From positions 1 to 16,460 of the forward strand of contig JAHBMJ010002718.1 in assembly GCA_018398765.1 (NCBI GenBank): a stretch of DNA of 16,460 bases, in the 5' to 3' direction. Shown piece by piece: positions 10,075 to 16,460 of the stretch; position 1 is the first letter of the stretch; each line of letters starts with the position of its first letter. The position numbers and the translations under genes were made by a program. The notes below the pieces were generated by a model, which was given only the letters and a program-made list of their open reading frames with translations, ran no database searches and was not told the origin of the DNA. Origin of the DNA: Chromera velia. Its lineage: Eukaryota > Sar > Chromeraceae.

Positions 10075-10554
10075 CTGCAAACCAAAGGAAAGGAAAGGAG
10101 GACAAAAAGAGGAAGAGAAGAACGTGCGCAAACGATCGTAGACAGAGGGGAACGATCGAAGGAAACAAAGAGATTCTCTCCCAGAATCATAGGGCAGAAG
10201 GCTTTTTCCATACTCTCATTTCCATTCATTCACAGCAAATGAGACAGAGAAGGGGGGCGACTGAGTAGTTTCTCATTTGAAAACTGTACACACAACAAAA
10301 ATGCCTGTCCACCATTTCTGTATTGGAGGAGACAACGGGAAAATGAACGGTTCTATTAGGGAAAAGACGGCGGAGGGCAGATTTTGTTTATTCGAAAATT
10401 GGACGTCGAAGGCAAGAAGGACAGAGAGACGTGGATGCGGGATGCGGGAGACCATCTTTAAAAGGAATAACGTACGAGGACAAAAGGAAAGGAAAGGAAG
10501 AGAGGAGAGGGGGAGGGGCCGAACCACACACATTCAATAAAAAGCCAGACAATG

Positions 10555-10561
10555 CCTCTCT

Positions 10562-10598
<37 letters not shown>

Positions 10599-10674
10599 CA
10601 CACACTCACACACGCACGCACACGCACACGCACACGCACACGCACACGCACACGCACACGCACACGCACACGCA
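10555..10674. repeat. Compound microsatellite: (CT)n-(CA)n-(CACACG)n
   Basis: A CT run at about 10555-10583 passes into CA (about 10584-10604) and then into an array of about ten CACACG hexamers to 10674. Long Thr-His or Val-Arg reading frames here are products of the repeat, not proteins. Confidence 0.92.
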
Positions 10675-10802
10675 GAAACTCACACACAAATGCACATTCG
10701 CACACACTCAAAGACATGTGCGCGCACACAAACGTACTCGCATTCACGCCCACAAGCAACTATGTACACTTATGCATCGTCTCCGAGTCTATCCCTTTCT
10801 TC

Positions 10803-10850
10803 GTCAGTCAGTCAGTCAGTCAGTCAGTCAGGCAGGCAGGCAGGCAGTCA
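10803..10850. repeat. (GTCA)n/(GGCA)n tetranucleotide array
   Basis: Seven GTCA units are followed by four GGCA units and a return to GTCA, which looks like slippage with one substitution spread through part of the array. Confidence 0.88.
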
Positions 10851-11525
10851 GACCGTGAATGGGAGCGGTAAGGCCGATAAGCAGACTGTCTGTCAGTTCG
10901 TCATTCTCTCCATGGTCTCTCCAACCAGCCCAGAAAATCAACAAATACATCACTCAGTCAAGCCGTCTGCAATATTTCATGTGCGTCAACGCCCAAAATC
11001 TAGCTTTCTCGTGGGACATGCATTATTGTGTTGTTTGCACTTTCTTGTTGGAAGGTGAACATCGATCAGTGTGCGTGCAGATCGACTGACATTGGCACAG
11101 GTCTCTCCCACACCCAGCCTTCCTGAACCGTCATAGGGCGACCCAACGGGAACAATAACCTCTCAGAAAACAGAGGACGAAGGCGAGAAGGAGAAGATGG
11201 GCACAGTCATGTTCTGACCCAAACTGGTCAGAGGGGGACATTGTAATGTCGGTAGACGGGAAGATTTTCCCTAAGTCGCGTGGTTCTGGAGCATTATCTT
11301 TCTTCATAAATTCTTGTGCGCTGCAATGTGCGGTACGTCGTTTTGTAAGGATTCATATGTCTTGTCTCGATCGATCTCCGCGGTCCTGCATGCATGTGCA
11401 CATCAATTCTTTATGTATACGTACGTATATATATATATTCATATATATGTAAAAAAAGAAAAAGACTCGATCTCTCATCTGCATGTCAGTCAGTCAGTAT
11501 TTCACCGATCAACGGTCGAGTTAAA

Positions 11526-11578
11526 AAGGTGAGTGCCTTGAAATGCTTCGCGAACAACCTCGAAGGTGAGTGCCTTGA
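11526..11578 (+). repeat. 16-bp direct repeat carrying a splice-donor consensus
   Basis: AAGGTGAGTGCCTTGA occurs exactly at 11526-11541 and again at 11563-11578, a 37-bp period. Each copy contains AAG followed by GTGAGT, a perfect match to the general eukaryotic 5' splice site. No flanking exon was recognised. Confidence 0.7.
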
Positions 11579-11623
11579 CTTTAATGCCGCAATATGATTT
11601 TCTTTTTTTTTTTCAATTCATTC

Positions 11624-11650
11624 GGAATATATGATATATTCATATATTCC
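11624..11650. repeat. Near-perfect hairpin
   Basis: GGAATATATGA pairs perfectly with TCATATATTCC across a five-base loop (TATAT). Confidence 0.7.
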
Positions 11651-11863
11651 TGGCAATTTCCTGCTACCCCCCAACCTGCCGTACGAGTCTTTAGAAGAAA
11701 AAATGTTGCACTTTTAGCGGAAAGTCGCGCACTTGAGTAAAGGAGCCGAAGTTTCTTACTGTCACTGAGCCGATCCACGGTCTGCCAGACTTGCTTCCGC
11801 GCGCAAGGCGCGCGATCTGCATGACTTGTATATATATTAATATAACGAAACTTAAACTGTATA

Positions 11864-11905
11864 TGCATGCACGCATGCATGCATGCATGCATGGATCGAT
11901 GCATG
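11864..11905. repeat. (GCAT)n array
   Basis: Repeated TGCATGCA units, with one ACGC variant early and GGATCGAT near the end. Each unit is palindromic. Confidence 0.85.
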
Positions 11906-12384
11906 TGAAATACCGGAGAGACGATAAGAAAGAAATATATACAGATCGAGTTGCGATGATCGATTGCAAGCTAGACTCGATCATGCATGCATATATATAT
12001 ACATATAATATGCACTCCGAATGAATTAATAAATTGTCTGAGCAATTCCCTCATGCGGAGAGAACACTTGCTTGTTGTACCCCACTGCATGAGTGTGATA
12101 TACGCACGATGATGATGCAAGTAACTCAGTTTGACCCATGCAGTTCTACACCTGTGTGCACTGCAATTCTTCATCGCTTGTTGTTCGTTGGTTCCTCTCC
12201 CTCGCTGGAGCCCTCACCGAGCGTTGTTCTGCTTCTCAAGTGAGCAACACGCTATACACAGCTGCAGATCAAGGACAACTCAATTGCACACAAACGGAAT
12301 TAAGAGTCCCTCAGGTCCAGCCGGAAGTCCTTTAGCAGAGCAGCTGGACGGGAAAGAAAGTGCGTCCAGACAGAGCCTACAGGG

Positions 12385-12771
12385 ATGCCGAAGAAGAAGG
12401 GCGGGAAGGGGAAGAAGAAGAAGGAAGAGGACGACACCCCTCCCCAACCCAAGTATGACCATCCAGAGATCAAACCCTCTCGGATGGACGACCGACGCGT
12501 GGTGGCAACAGTCAAGTTGGCCATGCCGCAGTGCCCCCTGCTGACTTTTGACATCCCCGTATCACCCAGCACGAAGATCTCAGTGATTGAGCAGAGAATC
12601 TTCGAGCGCCACGGCGGCTCTATCCGTGACCTGATGATTTGCATCAACAAGTGGCACCCCGACGAAGTTGTAGACACAGAGAAGACCTTGGAGGACTACG
12701 GCATCACGGGGGGGGAGTGCTTTGTGTACTACGAGTTTGTGCCCATTTCGGGGGCACTCTTGGGTGACTGA
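12385..12771 (+). CDS. Small ubiquitin-fold protein with Lys-rich N-terminus
   Basis: An uninterrupted 128-residue ORF opening MPKKKGGKGKKKKEEDD. Residues 3-13 are almost all Lys/Gly. Residues about 39-120 can be laid onto the ubiquitin fold: strand VVATVKL, strand LLTFDIPV, helix ISVIEQRIFERHGG, strand DLMICINKW, the typical turn KTLEDYGITGGE and last strand CFVYYEFVP. The C-terminus is SGALLGD with no di-glycine, so it is unlikely to be conjugated like ubiquitin; it more probably acts as a fixed ubiquitin-like domain or adaptor. The precise family is not recognised. Lys-rich heads of this kind occur in some cytoskeletal or axonemal proteins, but I cannot assign that role. ATG at 12385 is the start: no earlier in-frame start extends it sensibly and the N-terminus is complete. 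GC-rich third positions support coding. No neighbour suggests a function. Confidence 0.85.
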   Translation: MPKKKGGKGKKKKEEDDTPPQPKYDHPEIKPSRMDDRRVVATVKLAMPQCPLLTFDIPVSPSTKISVIEQRIFERHGGSIRDLMICINKWHPDEVVDTEKTLEDYGITGGECFVYYEFVPISGALLGD

Positions 12772-13012
12772 AGTGAACTGGAATGGGAGGCGTTGGCTGA
12801 TTCTCGTGCAGTCTGCAAGCCCTTCTTATTGACCGACTTTAAATGAAGTACTGCCACTGCACGATCTGTCGGGTTCAGAGTCTCGTCTGAGGGAGCAGTC
12901 TTCAATGATGAATGAAATGGTGCGACTTCACATACAGAAGCACTAATGAATACTAATTTATTTCATGCACAGCCCATCTCAGAACGATCCAACGATCTGT
13001 ATACTTAGAGTC

Positions 13013-13044
<32 letters not shown>

Positions 13045-13560
13045 CTGAGAGAGACAAAGAGAGACACCTAGAGAGGCAAACATACAGAGATATAGACAGA
13101 GAAAGAGACAGACAGACAGACAGACAGGCAGGCAGGCAGACAGGCAGACAAACAGACAGACAGACAAAGTGCATTTTTCTTATTTTCCCTCCTCTTCGTC
13201 ACAGACAGACAGATAAAGAGACAGGCAGACAGACAGACAGAGCAAGAGCCAGACGAACGGACACACAGACAAAGAGAAAAGTACAGTTTCACAAAGCGAT
13301 AAACAAGTAAAGATTAGGAATACAACGAGACAATCAAACAGTCTCACAGACAAGGAGAAAAGCAGAGAGATGAGAAAGGAAGAGATGCAGAGTACCACTT
13401 ATGTTGACTCTCCTCGGAGGCAGAGGAACCACCCTTGGGGAAGCCACTCGGATGGAAGGCGTGAGTCAGGGAACCAAGCAGTCAGACAGACACACATACA
13501 CACACACCTTGACACACGTGGAGACACACACCGTGACATCCACATGCACCTAAATAGACA
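12772..13560. other. Spacer downstream of the ubiquitin-fold gene
   Basis: The first 200 nt are probably the 3' UTR. Beyond about 13010 the sequence is dominated by CA, GA and GACA/GGCA repeats. No gene is supported. Confidence 0.55.
13013..13245. repeat. (CA)n, (GA)n and (GACA)n microsatellite island
   Basis: CA at about 13013-13030 passes into GA (13030-13043), then degenerate GACA/GGCA arrays at about 13105-13167 and again at 13201-13245. Cys/Leu/Ser-Val-rich minus-strand reading frames across this stretch are repeat artefacts. Confidence 0.88.
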
Positions 13561-13624
13561 CAAACAGGAGCGATGCCGGTTTATGACCCCTTTATTGACT
13601 ATAAGGCTCTAGATGAGGCTACTA

Positions 13625-13669
13625 GTATAAGCCTAGCTATAAGCTACTATAAGCTATCTAGTAAGCTAT
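13625..13669. repeat. Short degenerate repeats of TATAAGCTA
   Basis: Four copies of TATAAGC or GTAAGC lie within 45 bp, interleaved with CTAG and AGCT palindromes. Confidence 0.5.
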
Positions 13670-13713
13670 GAATTAAGTTCTCATTTAAAATCTCTACTAG
13701 TATTGATTAGTTT

Positions 13714-13757
13714 ATATATATGTATATGTATGTATGTATATATATATATATATATAA
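13714..13757. repeat. (TA)n/(TATG)n microsatellite
   Basis: TATATATATGTATATGTATG-type units followed by an uninterrupted TA run. Confidence 0.85.
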
Positions 13758-13869
13758 ATAAATCATCATGTCATTTAATTATCATCATGATCGATCAAAC
13801 ACCCTATGCATGAATGCATGGATGAACGGACCACCCGAGCCCAACAGAGGCTAGGGGTTAAGTCTTCTA

Positions 13870-13888
13870 TCATCATCTTCATCATCAT

Positions 13889-13951
<63 letters not shown>
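13870..13951. repeat. (ATC)n-(TA)n-(CA)n-(TA)n microsatellite
   Basis: A short CAT trinucleotide run leads into a long TA run, broken by CACACACACA near 13921, then TA again to about 13951. Confidence 0.9.
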
Positions 13952-13974
13952 CTAAAAACATGGACCGGTGGCAC

Positions 13975-14520
13975 GAAGCTGTTAAGAGAGCGATACAGGC
14001 CTAGATACAGGCTCGGGAAGGGTCTGGAAACGCTTAGCAAGTGTCCAGGGTTCTAGAATGTGAGGAAACAGTGCAAGAGAAACTGTATGAGACATAAGTT
14101 ACAGATATGCTAGGAAGCAAGGAAGACAAGAACAGAGACACAAGGTCTCATGAAGAGCTAGGTTCTGAGAAAACAGAGATGTCACGGAGATCTAAGGATT
14201 GGAAGTAAGCTAGAAAAACGAAAAAAGAAGAAAAAAGGAAAAAGAAGAAGAGTAATTGTTGAGTTAAAAAAAGTTAAAGAATACCGAATAGGGCGTTGAA
14301 AAGGCATGAAAAGGGAAAAGGATACGTGAAGGAAGTCTCTGTTTTGAAGCGGGTAAGAGGCGGTAAGAGGTAGTAAGAGGAAAGGGAGTTGTCTGAAGAT
14401 TGGAGACGCGACTGTTGAGTAGTGAGGTGAAGTATTAAGATGACGTTTAGGTTGATATATAGACATACGGACGAAGTAGGAGGGAGACGAGCTGGTAATG
14501 TAGTTCATTGTAGTTTGTAT
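13975..14520. other. Purine-rich non-coding stretch
   Basis: The plus strand is strongly enriched in A and G for over 500 nt, with an all-purine core at about 14220-14252. A minus-strand open frame over 14182-14508 (Phe/Ser/Pro/Leu-rich) follows from this asymmetry and does not look like a gene. A short TAAGAGG repeat occurs near 14353-14380. Origin is unknown; it could be decayed transposon sequence. Confidence 0.4.
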
Positions 14521-14662
14521 GCCGGGGGTGAGTAGGGTGTTTTTTGCCCCCCTTTCTGCATAGGAGACTGGCGCTTTTCTGCAAAAAACTCGTTTTAATA
14601 ATTAGTAAGGAGTTAGAAGCTAAAACTTTGTGTAAAAAGACGTTATAATGATAGAAAAAGAA

Positions 14663-14833
14663 CTATGGAACAGATTTTTTATATCATTTCTAGAAACATA
14701 GGCTGCCATACAAATTTTCTAAGTTTTATACCGTTTTTCTTATTGTTGAAAACCATTAAAAAATGGCTAAAAACTCACAAAATTTGTATGATAGCCTATG
14801 TTTCTAAAATGATATAAAAAATATGTTTCATAG
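14663..14833. mobile_element. 171-bp foldback element with arms of about 60 bp (MITE-like)
   Basis: The left arm, starting CTATGGAACAGATTTTTTAT and including TAGAAACATAGGCT and CATACAAATTTT, is matched with only a few mismatches by the reverse complement of the right arm ending at 14833. The centre is near 14748, with a short AT-rich loop. It has no coding capacity. The structure is typical of a non-autonomous foldback or MITE element. No target-site duplication is obvious. It could alternatively lie within the LTR of the neighbouring copia element. Confidence 0.6.
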
Positions 14834-14837
14834 TGAG

Positions 14838-14887
14838 GTGTGCAAGTCTAGTGCTAGTGGGATTAGCATCAAGACTCACGTGCACAC
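14838..14887. repeat. Second stem-loop next to the foldback element
   Basis: GTGTGCA, AGTCT and TGCTA on the left pair in order with TAGCA, AGACT and TGCACAC on the right: 17 pairs with small bulges and a seven-base loop. It begins four bases after the foldback ends. Confidence 0.5.
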
Positions 14888-15108
14888 AGCCAGGACAATA
14901 GGTTCGTTGATCGACACGTGAAGACTGATAGTCCAGGTCTGTCGTTCTGTTTAGCAGTGGCTAGCTGTACCATTGAATTCGATCTGCTCAGTTATGAATC
15001 AACAGAGTGCCTTTGCATGCATGGATTCGTGCGCGGGCTGAGTCTGCACACTCTGAATGCTACGTTTGCTGTTTGCTGGCCCCGGAACGCTGTATAGTGT
15101 GTGCATAG
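14888..15108. other. Region just beyond the copia pol stop codon; LTR expected but not defined
   Basis: On the minus strand this follows the pol stop at 15109-15111, where a polypurine tract and 3' LTR would normally lie. I see no clear polypurine tract and cannot mark LTR ends, because only one end of the element is in the window. Confidence 0.3.
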
Positions 15109-16460
15109 CTACCGCGGCACACAACACAGCTTCCTTTTTGTCTTTTGTTTCTCCCTCTCCTCGGGTTCCACGTACCGGTGGAAGAAAGGAGACAGCAGCT
15201 GGGGAGACATGCTTTTTGTCAGAGGGTCTGCCCGGTTCTCGGAGGTGGCGACATAGGAAAGACGGATTTTGCTTTCGTCCATCGCATCGCGCAGGGATAG
15301 AGTCTGCACAACAAGAGAGTCAAGGGTGCGCTCCAACAGTTTCTCTTGAAGGGACTCAATGACCTTCATCACAGCACGCTCGGACGGCCGCGGGCGGTCG
15401 GCACCCACTAAGTCCAAGACGTCTTTGGCATCTGTGTACACAGTGCCAGTGACTCCTTTCTGCCACACCGTCCGCAAACACAGGAGAAGGGACTCTAAGA
15501 AGTCCACAAGGTCGTGGGAAGCATATAGCTCTGCACGTGCACTACTGTGGGCAACACGGGGCTGCCGGAATGAGCGCCAGTGGAGGAGGGAGTTTCCAAT
15601 GCTGAGGAGCCAGCCAGTGTAAGGATGGGCACACCCGGCGGTTCCTAGTACGGCGTCCCCCCACCCCTTCAAATGGAGAGGCTTCTCCGATCGAGGGGGA
15701 ATATCGTCCCTTCGGATGCTGAGAGAGCGGTCTCGGGTGCCTGCTGCATAGCGGACAGCACTGTGCAGGAAGGAATGGCTTCGCTCTGTGGGGCAGGCAA
15801 CAGATCGGCTGAGCTCGTTACAAGCTTCGGCAAGGTCTGGACGGGTATCCCGGGCAACCCACGCCAGGCCCCCTAGCAATGAGCGAAACTGCTTCGCTTC
15901 AGGGGGAAACAGAGGAGGCGATGTGTCGTGACGGTCGCGGGAATTGAGGGGGAGGGGGGTGGAGGGAACGGGGCCCTCAGGAACAGAGGCTCCAAGGGAC
16001 TGCAGGTATTCGGATTGGCTGATTCGGATCTCATCCTTCTTTAGTTCGAAATCCAACACCCGCCCAGCGTACTTTGCCCTCATCGGTGGGATGGGTCTCT
16101 TTGATGGTGAAGGGTCCCTTGCGCGCGATCTCGGTAACAAGGGTCGAAGGAGAGACAGAGATGCCTAAGATGGCAAGGTCATCAACGAAAGTGGCACACA
16201 AACCGATCAGTCGGGAGCCTGCAGCACTAGGCTTTCCTGTCCACTTCCACCACAGCCCCGGCACCCCGCTTTTCGTCCACCCGGCCTCGATCAAGGCACG
16301 GTCCCGATGCCCCTCAAAGATGAACCCACTGTCTTTCAAGCAGTAGATGGCTTTTTGCAGACGCCAAAGGTGGGTGAGAAACTGGGGGTGGTCGGGGGGT
16401 GGACGGACGTAGGTAGGGGAGTCATCTTCGGAAGCAGGGCGGGATACGGTGAGATACGCG
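15109..16460 (-). pseudogene. pol: Ty1/copia retrotransposon pol, 3' part (RT end plus RNase H), frameshifted
   Basis: The element is read on the minus strand and enters from the right edge, so its 5' part lies outside. The first frame (16459 to about 16055) gives AYLT near the edge, LWRLQKAIYCLKDSGFIF (equivalent to the copia LKKALYGLKQ block) and ATFVDDLAI, the reverse-transcriptase Asp-Asp box with Phe in place of Tyr. The frame then breaks near 16047-16060: it runs to a stop at 16031, while homology continues in the neighbouring frame from DFELKKDEIRISQSEYL. That frame holds the RNase H domain: LKGWGDAVLG, HSSARAELYASHDL (the SSTEAEY block), VYTDAKDVLDLV and RLSYVATSENRADPLTK (the ADILTK block), with the expected acidic residues present. 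It ends in a basic tail and TAG at 15109-15111. One extra base (or two lost) explains the break, so the copy is probably dead unless this is a sequencing error. Confidence 0.88.

Larger units (their letters stand above)
11615..12027. mobile_element. Candidate small inverted-repeat element (MITE-like), 413 bp
   Basis: AATTCATTCGGA at 11615-11626 is an exact inverted match to TCCGAATGAATT at 12016-12027. The interior holds a near-palindrome (11624-11650), a GCGCGC-AAG-GCGCGC hairpin and a TGCATG-rich array, and encodes nothing recognisable. No clear target-site duplication is seen at the edges, and a 12-bp match in AT-rich sequence may be coincidental. Confidence 0.25.
10075..12384. other. Intergenic spacer rich in simple repeats
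   Basis: No convincing coding region was found in these 2.3 kb. The spacer holds CT, CA, CACACG, GTCA and GCAT repeat arrays, a 16-bp direct repeat, and a 413-bp interval bounded by 12-bp inverted repeats (entries below). The last 150 nt before 12385 probably hold the 5' UTR of the ubiquitin-fold gene. A donor-like CAAGTGAGC near 12237-12245 and an acceptor-like CCTACAG just before the ATG could frame a short UTR intron. Confidence 0.5.

Noticed and set aside
10803-10850. Regular repeats considered as a CRISPR array
   Set aside because: Tetranucleotide units without spacers in a eukaryotic context; a plain microsatellite.
10388-10871. Long frames on both strands through the CT/CA/CACACG repeats
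   Set aside because: Val-Arg, Thr-His or Ser-Leu runs are translations of microsatellites.
12953-13398. Minus-strand Cys/Leu/Ser/Val-rich frames resembling membrane proteins
   Set aside because: They are translations of GACA and GA arrays; several overlapping frames look alike.
14182-14508. 108-codon minus-strand open frame
   Set aside because: Its Phe/Ser/Pro/Leu content follows directly from the pyrimidine-rich strand, and there is no homology or splice context.
14888-15108. 3' LTR of the copia element
   Set aside because: Expected here from element structure, but no polypurine tract or TG...CA borders could be fixed without a second LTR copy for comparison.

Overview
The window looks like nuclear DNA of a eukaryote, probably a protist. 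It has short GT-AG introns, long low-complexity Ser/Pro-rich coding blocks, dense microsatellites, AT-rich spacers and a Ty1/copia-type retrotransposon. There are no bacterial operons or ribosome binding sites. A chromerid or related alveolate alga would fit (small introns, copia elements, TGCATGCA-rich spacers). That is inference from style only; no marker gene settles the species.

Layout from left to right. (1) 1-1333, plus strand: a promoter-like stretch rich in ATCGAT palindromes, then a small gene built of tiny exons. It starts with a signal peptide and continues through phase-compatible exons separated by introns of 76-86 nt, plus one awkward 19-nt GT-AG gap. (2) 1334-2554: an AT-rich spacer. 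(3) 2555-8521, minus strand: one very large gene for a low-complexity Ser/Pro/Arg/Glu-rich protein of about 1,840 residues, modelled as two exons joined across a 444-nt intron that holds a CA/GT microsatellite. Possible further 5' exons lie at about 9290-9396 and 9841-10074; the second encodes a PKKKRK nuclear-localisation-like motif. (4) 10075-12384: spacer with stacked microsatellites, a duplicated splice-donor-like segment and a 413-bp interval with 12-bp inverted ends. (5) 12385-12771, plus strand: an intact 128-residue ubiquitin-fold protein with a Lys-rich head and no C-terminal di-glycine. (6) 12772-15108: more microsatellites, a purine-rich stretch, and a 171-bp foldback element followed at once by a second hairpin. 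(7) 15109-16460, minus strand: the 3' part of a Ty1/copia pol gene (reverse transcriptase end plus RNase H), broken by one frameshift and running off the right edge.

No functional link between the genes is visible. The unusual parts are the cryptic small-exon gene at 366-1333, the large disordered minus-strand protein, and the foldback structures in the right-hand spacer. No defence system, biosynthetic cluster or RNA gene was recognised.
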